A stretch of 64,000 nt of DNA from Rhizobium sp. WYJ-E13 (GCF_018987265.1 NZ_CP076854.1:930001-994000); one strand, 5' to 3'. Positions 18,177 through 26,869 are shown, numbered from the stretch's first letter. Program-made: numbers and translations. Notes: generated from the sequence alone by a model not told the origin.

Positions 18177-18644
18177 TCAGTCGACAGGCGGCTCCCAGGT
18201 GAGGAAGAAGCCCACATCCCCAGGCATGCCATCGGGAAAGTTGATGATCATCGCCTTGAGCCCGTAGCCTTGAGGCTTGGCGACCGTCTCGAAGAGTTCG
18301 AGAAGTTCCTTTGCCTTTCCCTGCAGTGTTTTCTGCCATCCAGGAAGGTTGTTGTTGATGGCTCGGCCGCTATCCGTGCAGAAGGTCGAGGGGAAACTGT
18401 AGATCAGCGCCTCGTATTTGCCGTCTGCAGCGGCTTTCATCACCAGTCGCTTGATGACGGCGCGTTCCGTTTCACCGATCTGTTTGCGGAAGAAATCCTC
18501 GACGAATTCCGAATGTTTCTTCGCTTCACGCGCCTTGATCTTTTCGTTGCGCTCCATTTCCAGAAGCTGGAGTTCCAGAGCACGTTTGCGCAGCTCCTCT
18601 GCGCTTGCCATGGATTGGGTTGTGGACGTCTCAGGTGATGTCAT
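18177..18644 (-). CDS. Hypothetical protein with coiled-coil segment
   Basis: 155 residues from ATG 18644, preceded by GGAGGAGA; the frame stays open to 18794 but the extra part covers the operator region. An N-terminal charged helix (SAEELRKRALELQLLEMERN, EKIKAREAKK) is likely a coiled coil. The C-terminal part (YEALIYSFPSTFCTDSGRAI, GYGLKAMIINFPDGMPGDVG, FFLTWEP) looks like a small folded domain. There is no signal or membrane helix and no family that I recognise. The palindrome at 18722-18740 lies 78 bp upstream. Confidence 0.68.
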   Translation of the reverse strand: MTSPETSTTQSMASAEELRKRALELQLLEMERNEKIKAREAKKHSEFVEDFFRKQIGETERAVIKRLVMKAAADGKYEALIYSFPSTFCTDSGRAINNNLPGWQKTLQGKAKELLELFETVAKPQGYGLKAMIINFPDGMPGDVGFFLTWEPPVD

Positions 18645-18700
18645 CGCCGTCTCCTCCAGAGTGCATGGGCGATGATAGAGCGCGCAGGCAGCCGAAGGCA

Positions 18701-18740
18701 GTAAAATACACGTCCGATCCGGTAGAATACGGTATCTTAC
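18701..18740. promoter_or_regulatory. Candidate operator pair: half-site GTAAAATAC and palindrome GTAGAATAC-G-GTATCTTAC
   Basis: A 19-bp inverted repeat at 18722-18740 contains TACGGTATCTTAC (18728-18740), the shared element. A further half-site GTAAAATAC sits at 18701-18709, exactly 21 bp before GTAGAATAC. The site lies between the divergent genes starting at 18644 and 18908 and could serve both. It is the most symmetrical copy in the window. Confidence 0.5.
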
Positions 18741-18907
18741 GCCGGCATATGGCCCGCGAAGACGTGTTAGGCCATCAGGTGATCCATTGCCCAAACTTTG
18801 TTTTATTAGCGTTTTCTACTAAATGACATTGCCGTCATGGCGACTTCGGACTATCGTCCAAGGCAGTATGCTGCAGGTTGTTATCAGTCGGATTCTTGGG
18901 GGAGCCG

Positions 18908-20713
18908 ATGGCAAATGCAGGCGTTGACAGGGCCGGCGACAGCACTTTTTCGCAGGAGGAGGTGCGGCAGCAGCTTGAGCGCATTCTTTCCAGCCCGGAG
19001 TTTCGTCTTCCCGAGCGGGCGAGAAGATTCTTCGAATTCGTCGTGACGGAAACACTTGAGGGCCGTCGCGAGTATCTGAAGGCCTTTACCATCGCGCAAG
19101 CTGTTTTCGGCAGGGATGCGAATTTCGATGCTCAACAGGATCCATGTGTCCGTATCGAAGCCGGGCGGCTGAGGAGGGAGCTGGAACACTATTACCTCAC
19201 CGCCGGCGGCGCTGACCGGATCATCATCACAGTTCCCCTGGGCGGCTACGCGCCGGTCTTCGACGTGAGGCAAGGCACTGAGCCCGCAGATATGCCGAAA
19301 CTCAGGCTCTCCAATCAGCCGATATCAGGGGGAGGCGATGCATCGCGGCAGGCCAATATCATCGGAGATACGGTCGGCCGAGATAGGGCGAGCTGGCGCT
19401 TGTCACGAACCCGATATTGGCTCCTTGCGGGGGGCGCAGTGATCCTCCTCGTCTCGGCGGCGATGCTTTTGCATGCAAAGTTGTTCGATATGGAAGCCGA
19501 GACAGCGACGGGGGCCGACAGCCGCCCCACCATCGTCGTCGAACGCTTCGCAAGTGCCTCTGAAGGAGGGCTTGCATCCGATATCTCCCGAGGCATTACC
19601 GACGACATCATCGAAAAACTCGTCCCCTTCAACGACATCGCCATCGCCGTCGCCGTGCTGCCGCGCAATGGGGAAGGCCAGGCTTCGTCGGACCCGCTCT
19701 ACGCTCTCCAGGGAAGCGTCCGGCTGGAAGGCAACACTCTGCGCTCAACGGCAAGGCTGGTGCGACGGGCGGATGGAGTTGTCATCTGGGCAAACAATTA
19801 CGATGCCGACACGAAAGTGCAGGGCATTCTGAAAACGCAGTCGAGCCTTGCCGAACATATCGCGACGGCGGTCGCACGGCCGTTCGGCGTTATGTTCGAA
19901 ACGGACACCGCCAGCATTGCCGGAAGTGGCGACACTTTTTCCTGCATTCTGTCATACTACAGCTATCGCAGCGAAATGACTGCGCAGGCGCATGAGGTAG
20001 CAAAATCATGTCTGCGGCGGGCCGTTGAAAAGAAACCCGATGTTTCCAATACTATCGCTCTTCTTTCGCTGATCCATCTCGACGAGTTCCGCTTTCTGTA
20101 CCAGCTGAACACCAAGCCGACAGCCGCTACGCTCCGCGTTGCGAAGGAACTTGCCGAACGCGCAGTAAGGCTCGACCCGAAGAATGCGCGCGCGCTTCAA
20201 GCACTAATGCTCGCCGATTTTTTCAGCAATGACCCAACCGGAGCCCTGAATGCCGGCGAGGCCGCCTATGCCAGCAACCCGAACGACACCGAAGTGGCGG
20301 GTGAATACGGCTTGCGCCTGTCGATGTCGGGAAAATGGGCCAGGGGTTGCGAACTGGTTTCCGAGGCGGTCAGCCGGAATGCCGGACCACGCGGATATTA
20401 CGAGGTTGGAATGGCGCTTTGTGCCTTCATGCGGGGCGACACGCAAGCCGCGGAACTCTGGTCCCGCATGTCGGACCTGAACTACAATCCGATGCATCGC
20501 CTCGTATTGCTCTCCATCCTCGGCACGCTGGGAAAAACGGCCGAGGCCAAGGAGCAGCTCGACTGGATCGAGCTCAGGTCACCCGCATTGATCCCGAACG
20601 TCAGGCGGGAGGTCGCCAGGCGGCTGGCGCGGACCGAAGACCAGGAGCGCTTTCTTGCGGGACTTAAGGCTGCGGGCCTGCCTGTGTCGGATGACGAGGC
20701 GTCAAAGGACTGA
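18908..20713 (+). CDS. TPR-repeat membrane protein, close paralogue of 5937-7715
   Basis: 601 residues from ATG 18908 (GGGGGAG upstream). The order is the same as in the paralogue: N-terminal domain (SSPEFRLPERARRFFEFVVT, FDAQQDPCVRIEAGRLRREL, TVPLGGYAPVF), a membrane helix at about residues 175-195 (YWLLAGGAVILLVSAAMLLH), a TolB/FlgO-like domain (TIVVERFASASEGG, VVIWANNYDADTK), then TPR-like helices (AKELAERAVRLDPKNARALQ, LNAGEAAYASNPNDTEVAGE, GYYEVGMALCAFMRGD). Identity with 5937-7715 is high through the tail, so the pair is a duplication or a maintained family. The protein at 4965 is the tail-less third member. No catalytic motif is visible. Confidence 0.86.
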   Translation: MANAGVDRAGDSTFSQEEVRQQLERILSSPEFRLPERARRFFEFVVTETLEGRREYLKAFTIAQAVFGRDANFDAQQDPCVRIEAGRLRRELEHYYLTAGGADRIIITVPLGGYAPVFDVRQGTEPADMPKLRLSNQPISGGGDASRQANIIGDTVGRDRASWRLSRTRYWLLAGGAVILLVSAAMLLHAKLFDMEAETATGADSRPTIVVERFASASEGGLASDISRGITDDIIEKLVPFNDIAIAVAVLPRNGEGQASSDPLYALQGSVRLEGNTLRSTARLVRRADGVVIWANNYDADTKVQGILKTQSSLAEHIATAVARPFGVMFETDTASIAGSGDTFSCILSYYSYRSEMTAQAHEVAKSCLRRAVEKKPDVSNTIALLSLIHLDEFRFLYQLNTKPTAATLRVAKELAERAVRLDPKNARALQALMLADFFSNDPTGALNAGEAAYASNPNDTEVAGEYGLRLSMSGKWARGCELVSEAVSRNAGPRGYYEVGMALCAFMRGDTQAAELWSRMSDLNYNPMHRLVLLSILGTLGKTAEAKEQLDWIELRSPALIPNVRREVARRLARTEDQERFLAGLKAAGLPVSDDEASKD

Positions 20714-20777
20714 AGTGGCGATAGCCATGCAAAATGCGGATGGCGCTGAAGCTTTCTCAAGCGCCGCCGCTCCTCGG

Positions 20778-21971
20778 CTACCGGCGCCTGTCGAGACACA
20801 GCAGCCAAGCGATCCCGAGAAGACCGGAGAGGGCACTGACCACCGCAGTGCCGGAATAGCTGGTGATGGCTGTGCCGGCGGCAAAGAGAAGAGCGCTCAG
20901 TCCGGCGCTGAGAAAGATGTTGACGGAAATCAGCGCGCTGCCGAGACCGGGCCGCTCGGCGATCAAATCCTGCAGATAGGTGATTGGAATGGAGATCAGT
21001 GACGCCGCGCCGATGCCACTGATCAAGGTGAGGGCATAGACATGCCAGGGCTCATGGGCAAAAGCCAGAAGCAGCAGGTAGACAGCATAGATCAATGCCC
21101 CGGCTGCAAGGGCTGCGAGTTGGCTGATGCGGCGCAACAGGCGTGACCAGACGATGATGAAGACCACCTCGAGGAGCGCGACGATCCCGACCAGAATGCC
21201 GATATCGGCGACAGTGCCGCGGGCGGCGCCGGTTACGACGAGGGGGAAAATGGCGTCGTTCACATGCAATGTGCTGCTGATCAGCGCGATTGCCGTGATC
21301 CGGCTGAAGATTTTCGGGGAAATCACTTGGCCCAGTGCGGCGAGATAGGAGAGATGGTGGGTGGCGGCACGATCCGTACCGCTCTGTCGGGGCAAAAAGA
21401 AACCCACGAGTCCCACACAGACAAGGCAGGAAATGGCGGCGAAGAGATAGGCTGGCAACATGGTCGAAGAGGGGGAGAGCAAAACCCCCGTGAGCCCGGG
21501 AACCAGGACCCAGGAAAGCGAGATCATCGCCCGCACGCCGGAATTGACGGTCGCCACGTCAGCCGGTGCCAGTCCATGGGCCGCGGCCCGGACATTGGCA
21601 AAGAGCAACGAGTTCAGGCAACCATAGACCGGAAGCAGCAGAAGTGCGCTGAGGACAAATATGTCCTGCGTCGGGAAGAAGAACACCGCGCCATAACCGA
21701 TAACGCCGAAGCTCGCCGCTACAAGCATCATCCTACGGTATTCACCGAGCCGGTCGGCAAGATTGCCGAGCAGAATGCTGACGATCACGTTGACTGCCGC
21801 GGCAGTGAAGATCAGCGTGGCATAGAGCTCATTCGACAGCCCGAGCTCGCGGATACCGACCACGGACCGATAGGGGGCCGTCGTCGCTCCGGCAAATCCG
21901 AACGTGAAGATGGCGATCATGCTCACCCGGATTGCAGGATTACGGAAAACGTCGGGAATCAAGCGGTTCAT
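20778..21971 (-). CDS. MFS transporter, sugar-efflux-like
   Basis: 397 residues from ATG 21971; an ATG at 22046 would add 25 residues ahead of the first helix. There are twelve hydrophobic segments with the MFS loop motif after helix 2 (GNLADRLGEYRRMM) and a pseudo-repeat in the second half. It resembles SetA-type sugar efflux proteins in outline (FTFGFAGATTAPYRSVVGIR, NSLLFANVRAAA), but substrate cannot be read from sequence. It lies downstream of the hexosaminidase gene on the same strand with a gap of about 250 bp, so cotranscription is possible. Convergent with the TPR gene. Confidence 0.82.
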   Translation of the reverse strand: MNRLIPDVFRNPAIRVSMIAIFTFGFAGATTAPYRSVVGIRELGLSNELYATLIFTAAAVNVIVSILLGNLADRLGEYRRMMLVAASFGVIGYGAVFFFPTQDIFVLSALLLLPVYGCLNSLLFANVRAAAHGLAPADVATVNSGVRAMISLSWVLVPGLTGVLLSPSSTMLPAYLFAAISCLVCVGLVGFFLPRQSGTDRAATHHLSYLAALGQVISPKIFSRITAIALISSTLHVNDAIFPLVVTGAARGTVADIGILVGIVALLEVVFIIVWSRLLRRISQLAALAAGALIYAVYLLLLAFAHEPWHVYALTLISGIGAASLISIPITYLQDLIAERPGLGSALISVNIFLSAGLSALLFAAGTAITSYSGTAVVSALSGLLGIAWLLCLDRRR

Positions 21972-22222
21972 TATCGTCGCCAGTTGGCTTTGAGGCGTCC
22001 TTGTGCGGGCCGGGAAACCGCTCCGCACAAGGATTGTCATGATCAATCTCGGTCGCGCCTGAGGGTGGGAAGGCGCGCATGCGGCGTGTAGCCGAAATCC
22101 TGATTCAGGGGAAAGACAAAGCGGCAGGCCTGACGCTCATCTGATATTCGATGTCTCGATCGACCGCCCCCGGGTTAGGACTGGCGAATATCGCTCCGAT
22201 GTCAATTTTCATCGTTGACAGC

Positions 22223-24139
22223 TCAGAGCCTCGGGCTAAGCGTCACGATCGCAGCGAAACGGTCCCAATCCTTCGACGCCTTCGGGGTCCAGGCAGCCTC
22301 TGCGATTGCCGGAAGACGCGGGAAGACGAGTCGATTGAAATAACCGCGCGACAGGAAGTGCTCCGACCAGATGCAGGCCTGGACGCCTTTCAGCTTATGC
22401 TTCAATTCCTCCGGGAATTCGCCAGCTGCCTCATAGGCATAGGTGTGGGCCGGCGGCACAGTGCCTGCCCAACTCGCACCCGGCTCCTGAAAGGCTTCGG
22501 CCTGGACCATGTCGAGATAGTAAGCCTGCCCCGGCGTCATGACGACCTCATAGCCTTGTCCGGCAAGCTCGATGCCGACCTGCGGATTTTCCCAGGCCAT
22601 CAAGAGGCTATCCTTCGCCGCGACTCCACCGCCATGGGCGACCTCGTTCCAGCCGGCGAGCTTGCGGCCGCGCTTGTCGAGCATCGACTTGATCTGATTC
22701 AGAAAATGGGACTGCAGCCCGAACGTGCCGGAAATGCCTTCTTCGGCCATCAGCTTCCGGGCAAGGGGCGAGGCCAGCCAGGAGCCGTTCGCCACTTCGT
22801 CGCCGCCGATATGGATGTAGGATGAGGGGAACAGCTCGACCATTTCGTCGAAGACCTTTTCCAGGAATTCGTAGGTCAGCGGCACCGCCGGGTTCAGTGC
22901 ATTGTTCGGATAGCCCTGGACAGAATGGTAACTTTCAGGTGCCTCCTGGCCATCAGTCAAATTGGGAAGGGCAACCAACGTCGCCGCATTGTGGCCGGGG
23001 ATGTCGATTTCCGGAACCACCTCGACATGAAGGGAACTCGCATGAGCAACGATGTCTCGGACATCGTCTTGCGAGTAGAAGCCGCCGACCGGCTCTGCGC
23101 CATTGCCCAGTTGCGGCAGCAGCGGTTCGTCCGGGCCTCGCAACACGCCCGTTGTCGTCAGTTGCGGATAGGCCTTGATCTCCAGACGCCAAGCCTCATC
23201 ATCGGTCAGATGCCAGTGGAAGATGTTGAGCTTAAACCAGGCAAGAATGTCGATCAGCCGCTTCACGTCGCCAACCGGATAAAATTGCCTGGAAACGTCG
23301 AGATGGCAGCCGCGCCAGCTATAGCGGGGCCGATCGGAAATCGTTCCCGAAACCGGGAAGCAGAATTTGCCCTTGGTGACGCGCGCACCGTTCAGCATCT
23401 GCGCGAGCGAGGTCAATCCGTACTGGCGCCCGGCGGAGCCGGAATAGGAAAGTGTCACACGATCGGCCGCGAAGGTCAGCCGGTAGGCTTCAGCGTCGAG
23501 CGAGGTGTCCTTGTTGAAGGTGAGTGCGCGGCCTTGCGGCGAGGCAACCAGATTGAAAACCGAATGATCGCTTTCGAAAAGGCGGCGCGTCAGGGAAATG
23601 CATGTTGATATTGCCGACAATTCGTCTGCGCTCGCACCTTCCGGATAAAGGACGACCGGAAAACTATCGCCCGGCTTCGCATCGATCTCGGCAGGCCACG
23701 GCTGCAACGCAAAGGGCAGGCCGATCCTGCCTTCAGGCAGGAGCGCAGGCGGAGGCTCGCTCACTCGGCCTTCGAGAAGCAGATCGGAAACGGCGACCGG
23801 TACATGCTTTCCGGACGACAGCGTCAGATAGGCGGACTTGGCGCCGTCAGTGCAATGCCGCGCAGGGCGGTGCAAGCCGGCGACCGTGAAGGTCCAGCTT
23901 TCGCCGGCTGCGAGGGTTAGCCCGGCCGGCGGCTCGAATTCATGAAAATTGGCATTGCGTCTGAGAAAGGTGGCATTGCCGCATGCGGCCGCATCAATGA
24001 CCCGCGTGAGCGAGGTGTAGACAAGCTTGAAACCGGAAAGCGCCTCACCGGAGAGATTGAAAAGCGTGAAGGTGAACGCGCCATGAGGCCCGCCATTGGG
24101 GTCCCAGCTGCTTTCCAGGCGATAGTCTGCCGGTTTCAT
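22223..24139 (-). CDS. Beta-N-acetylhexosaminidase, glycoside hydrolase family 20
   Basis: 638 residues, ATG 24139 with GAGGAACGAGAG. It removes terminal GlcNAc or GalNAc from oligosaccharides by substrate-assisted catalysis. The first 130 residues form a carbohydrate-binding-like beta domain, followed by GH20b (about 150-265). The catalytic barrel starts at RYSWRGCHLDVSRQFYPVGD and contains KLNIFHWHLTDDEAWRLEIK, EVVPEIDIPGH and IHIGGDEV, with the catalytic Asp447-Glu448 pair. No signal peptide is visible, so it likely acts in the cytosol on imported oligosaccharides. It is 31 bp downstream of the SDR gene in the operon RidA-RpiR-SDR-GH20. Confidence 0.95.
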   Translation of the reverse strand: MKPADYRLESSWDPNGGPHGAFTFTLFNLSGEALSGFKLVYTSLTRVIDAAACGNATFLRRNANFHEFEPPAGLTLAAGESWTFTVAGLHRPARHCTDGAKSAYLTLSSGKHVPVAVSDLLLEGRVSEPPPALLPEGRIGLPFALQPWPAEIDAKPGDSFPVVLYPEGASADELSAISTCISLTRRLFESDHSVFNLVASPQGRALTFNKDTSLDAEAYRLTFAADRVTLSYSGSAGRQYGLTSLAQMLNGARVTKGKFCFPVSGTISDRPRYSWRGCHLDVSRQFYPVGDVKRLIDILAWFKLNIFHWHLTDDEAWRLEIKAYPQLTTTGVLRGPDEPLLPQLGNGAEPVGGFYSQDDVRDIVAHASSLHVEVVPEIDIPGHNAATLVALPNLTDGQEAPESYHSVQGYPNNALNPAVPLTYEFLEKVFDEMVELFPSSYIHIGGDEVANGSWLASPLARKLMAEEGISGTFGLQSHFLNQIKSMLDKRGRKLAGWNEVAHGGGVAAKDSLLMAWENPQVGIELAGQGYEVVMTPGQAYYLDMVQAEAFQEPGASWAGTVPPAHTYAYEAAGEFPEELKHKLKGVQACIWSEHFLSRGYFNRLVFPRLPAIAEAAWTPKASKDWDRFAAIVTLSPRL

Positions 24140-24170
24140 CTCTCGTTCCTCTCGTTATGTTCTATGAATC

Positions 24171-24947
24171 TCAGTAGTGCTCGGACTGGGAAAACGTACG
24201 GGCAAGCTCGGCCTGGCCGGCCGTCAGGCCGCAGTCGACGGGCAGGCAGACGCCGGTGATCGCCGCAGCCTGCGGCCCAGCCAGGAAGGCCACGGCATTG
24301 GCGACGTCCTTAGGATCGACGACGCGCTGCAGCGGATACCAGCGACGGGCGTCCTCGAAGACATTGGGATTGGCGGCCGCCCGGGCTTCCCAGGCCTGGG
24401 TCTTTACCGTTCCGGGGGCAACGGCATTCGCGCGGATGCCGAATTTTCCATATTCGACGGCGACCAGCCGGGTGAAATGCAGAAGGCCGGCCTTGGCGGC
24501 GCTGTAGGCCGGATGTCCGAACACGTTCATGCCATTGACCGAGGCAATATTGACCATAGAGCCCCGCGAGGTCTTCAACTGGTCTTCGACGGCCCGGAAG
24601 CAGAGAAAGGCGGCTTCGAGGTTGAGCGCATTGTCGGCGCGCCAGATCTCCGGCGTCGTATCATGCAGGCTGACGGCGCGGGCTGCTCCCGCATTGTTGA
24701 CGAGGGTACGAAGACTGCCGAGCTCCGCCGCAGATCCGGCGAGAGCCGCAACGCTTGTCTCGCTGGTCACGTCGCATTCGATGGCGACGAAACGATCAGC
24801 CGGTCCAAGCCTGCCGGCAACGGCTGCCGCAGTGACGAGATCGATATCCGCAAGCAGAATGACGTCATGATCGGCGGCAAGTCGATCGGCAATCGCCGCG
24901 CCGATATCACCTGCTGCTCCCGTCACAATGGCCACCGATTGCGTCAT
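24171..24947 (-). CDS. SDR family NAD(P)-dependent oxidoreductase
   Basis: 258 residues, ATG 24947 with GAGGGAGCG upstream. A classical short-chain dehydrogenase: nucleotide motif TGAAGDIG (10-17), NNAG, catalytic Ser136, Tyr148 and Lys152 (ASVNGMNVFGHPAYSAAKAG), and a C-terminal GVCLPVDCGLTAGQ. An Asp after the second strand (LLADIDL) favours NAD over NADP. Its substrate is unknown; placement next to GH20 and an RpiR regulator suggests a sugar or sugar derivative. Confidence 0.92.
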   Translation of the reverse strand: MTQSVAIVTGAAGDIGAAIADRLAADHDVILLADIDLVTAAAVAGRLGPADRFVAIECDVTSETSVAALAGSAAELGSLRTLVNNAGAARAVSLHDTTPEIWRADNALNLEAAFLCFRAVEDQLKTSRGSMVNIASVNGMNVFGHPAYSAAKAGLLHFTRLVAVEYGKFGIRANAVAPGTVKTQAWEARAAANPNVFEDARRWYPLQRVVDPKDVANAVAFLAGPQAAAITGVCLPVDCGLTAGQAELARTFSQSEHY

Positions 24948-24966
24948 TGTCGCTCCCTCTTGTTGA

Positions 24967-25830
24967 TCAGTCTCCGAGCAGCTGCTTGTCGTCGCCGTCG
25001 CGGTGTGTGACCAGCTGCTGCTTGATGCGTCTCAGCGTCGTCGTCGCCTTCGGTTGGATCGCATAGGCGACGAGGCTCGCCAGGATATCGACGGTTGCGA
25101 TATAGGCGATACGCGTCGATGTCGGGCGGAAGATGTTCGTTCCTTCCGGAAGATCGATCGGCACGACGATTCCCGCGGCCCTTGCGACCGGGCTGTCGGT
25201 TTGCGTCAGCGCAATGGTCCTGACCTTGGCCTCGCGTGCCAGTGCAAAGGCTCGCACCAGCTCGGCATTGCGCCCTGAAAAGGACGAGCCGATGATTACA
25301 TCGCCAGCCTTCGCTGCCGCCGCCATCATCAGTTGCATGCTGTGATCGGAACTGGAGGTGATCCTGAGACCGAGCCGAAAGAGCCGATTCTGCAACTCAT
25401 CGGCGATCATCGAAGAATTGCCGCCCGATCCGAAGGCATAGATCATCTCCGCCTTGGCGATCTGCGCGACCGCAGCTTCGATCGCGGTGAGGTCCAGCGA
25501 GCGATGTAAGAGGAAAAGGGCATTCTGCGCCTTGGTGATGATATCCTGAGCGACATCGGCTGGATCGCTACTCTTTGATTCCGGCTTCAGGTAACGCACG
25601 CCGACATGGGCGGTGCGGGCAAGCTGCACCTTGAAATCGGAAAAGCTGTCGCAACCGAGGCGGCGGCAGAAACGTGTGACCGTTGGCGGCGAGACTTCCG
25701 CGCGTTCGGCAAGCTCGATGATCGAGGCATTCACCGCGAATTCGAAATCATTGACGATGATGTCGGCGATGCGGCTCTCGGAGGCGGAAAGCCGGCTTCT
25801 GTCTTCCTGTAATGTGGAAAAGATATCCAA
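24967..25830 (-). CDS. RpiR/MurR family transcriptional regulator with SIS domain
   Basis: 287 residues from TTG 25830, preceded by GGGAGGATC. The N-terminal HTH_6 domain (about 1-75: SASESRIADIIVNDFEFAVN, ELAERAEVSPPTVTRFCRRL) and C-terminal SIS sugar-phosphate domain (about 125-255: IYAFGSGGNSSMIADELQNR, AKAGDVIIGSSFSGRNAELV, IALTQTDSPVAR) define the family. Such regulators sense phosphosugars. It is encoded between RidA and the SDR in the same operon. The AATT-N-TTTTC elements before the starts at 26242, 26354 and 34865 are candidate targets. Confidence 0.94.
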   Translation of the reverse strand: MDIFSTLQEDRSRLSASESRIADIIVNDFEFAVNASIIELAERAEVSPPTVTRFCRRLGCDSFSDFKVQLARTAHVGVRYLKPESKSSDPADVAQDIITKAQNALFLLHRSLDLTAIEAAVAQIAKAEMIYAFGSGGNSSMIADELQNRLFRLGLRITSSSDHSMQLMMAAAAKAGDVIIGSSFSGRNAELVRAFALAREAKVRTIALTQTDSPVARAAGIVVPIDLPEGTNIFRPTSTRIAYIATVDILASLVAYAIQPKATTTLRRIKQQLVTHRDGDDKQLLGD

Positions 25831-25855
25831 GCCGATCCTCCCGCCGATCCGTCAG

Positions 25856-26242
25856 TCAACTCTTCTTCTTATAGGCAACGCAGTCGATCTCGACCTTGCA
25901 ATCCACCATCATCGACGATTGGACGCAGGCACGAGCCGGCGGGTGCGCGCCGAAATAATCCTGATAGATCTTGTTGAATGTCCAGAAGTCGCGCGGATCG
26001 TCCAGCCAGACGCCGACGCGCACCACGTCCTCGACGCCATATCCGGCTTCGTCGAGAATGGCGAGCACATTGGCGATCGTCTTATGCGTCTGGGCAACGA
26101 TATTGCCGTCGATGATCTCGCCGTTTTCCATCGCCACCTGACCGGAAACATAGAGCCAGCCATCGGCCTCGACGGCGCGCGCAAAAGGCAGCGGCTTGCC
26201 GCCGGCGCCGGTCTGAACAGTGCCATATCGCTTGATGGGCAT
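25856..26242 (-). CDS. RidA family (enamine/imine deaminase-like) protein
   Basis: 128 residues from ATG 26242 with AGGAAT upstream; the longer frame to 26323 lacks support. The RidA/YjgF fold shows KPLPFARAVEADGWLYVSGQ, TIANVLAILDEAGYGVEDVV, GVWLDDPRDFWTFNKIYQDY and ARACVQSSMMVDCKVEIDCV. The conserved catalytic-site Arg of true RidA (R105 region, PARA) is present. Members hydrolyse reactive enamines and imines from PLP enzymes, which fits the D-threonine aldolase-like PLP enzyme encoded at 28347. First gene of the leftward operon. Confidence 0.9.
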   Translation of the reverse strand: MPIKRYGTVQTGAGGKPLPFARAVEADGWLYVSGQVAMENGEIIDGNIVAQTHKTIANVLAILDEAGYGVEDVVRVGVWLDDPRDFWTFNKIYQDYFGAHPPARACVQSSMMVDCKVEIDCVAYKKKS

Positions 26243-26256
26243 GTTTGGATTCCTGC

Positions 26257-26340
26257 AAATTATTTTCTTGATAAGTTGACAAGGGACCATAGAAAGCAGA
26301 TTTTGACCAGTGAAAAACACCATTTATGAAAAGAATTTAA
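26257..26340. promoter_or_regulatory. Divergent promoter region with two AATT-N-TTTTC elements
   Basis: AAATTATTTTCTTG at 26257-26270 (plus strand) lies 15 bp before the RidA start at 26242, and TTAAATTCTTTTCAT is read on the minus strand of 26326-26340, 14 bp before the NTF2-like start at 26354. Very similar sequences occur at 34888-34900 and 34960-34973 before the Gfo/Idh gene. Likely operators of one regulator, with the RpiR protein the natural candidate. Confidence 0.45.
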
Positions 26341-26353
26341 ATCGGGGGCGAAG

Positions 26354-26839
26354 ATGCGTGATCCTTTCAAGAATCCTTTTCCGCCCTCCGATACTGCACG
26401 GCACGCCATCTGGGAGATGCTCGTGCCTCGCGACATCGATGCATTTCTGGCAGCCGACTGGTCGATGGTCGAAGATGATTTCGTCGAGGAAGGTTTCATC
26501 GGCATCGATGGCCGCAAAGAGGTCAACCCTGACAAGTGGCGCCTGGCATTCCCCGCACTCAGCGCCTATCGCGACGAGTGGCTGAGACAGGCAAAGGATT
26601 TTGCGACGCAGAGCTTTGCCGAGGACACCCGAACGGCGATCTTCACCACCACGACGCTCGAGGACATCGAGATCGAGGGCGACATGGCGCTTGTCCGCAA
26701 GAAGTTCGACGGAAGTCTCACCAAGAGCGATGGCACCCGCGATATCATGCAGTGGCAGACGCTCTATTATTGCAGGCTCCACGAAGGACGATGGAAGATC
26801 TGCGGATTTACAGGCTACCTGCCGAACCCAATGGGTTGA
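26354..26839 (+). CDS. NTF2/SnoaL-like conserved protein
   Basis: 161 residues from ATG 26354 (GGGGGCG upstream). The pattern of an N-terminal helix pair (ARHAIWEMLVPRDIDAFLAA, DWSMVEDDFVEEGFIGIDG) and a curved beta-sheet end (LEDIEIEGDMALVRKKFDGS, QWQTLYYCRLHEGRWKICGF) resembles the NTF2-like fold. It has no signal peptide and no obvious catalytic set. It is followed after 30 bp by the M81 peptidase gene and begins a rightward operon divergent from RidA-RpiR. Function unknown. Confidence 0.75.
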   Translation: MRDPFKNPFPPSDTARHAIWEMLVPRDIDAFLAADWSMVEDDFVEEGFIGIDGRKEVNPDKWRLAFPALSAYRDEWLRQAKDFATQSFAEDTRTAIFTTTTLEDIEIEGDMALVRKKFDGSLTKSDGTRDIMQWQTLYYCRLHEGRWKICGFTGYLPNPMG

Positions 26840-26869
26840 GGCGGGACCGCAAAAACGAGGCCAACTCAT

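Noticed and set aside
20743..20766. GGCGCT/AGCGCC hairpin between convergent genes as a bidirectional terminator
   Set aside because: Six-base arms with a 12-base loop and no T-run; too weak to call.
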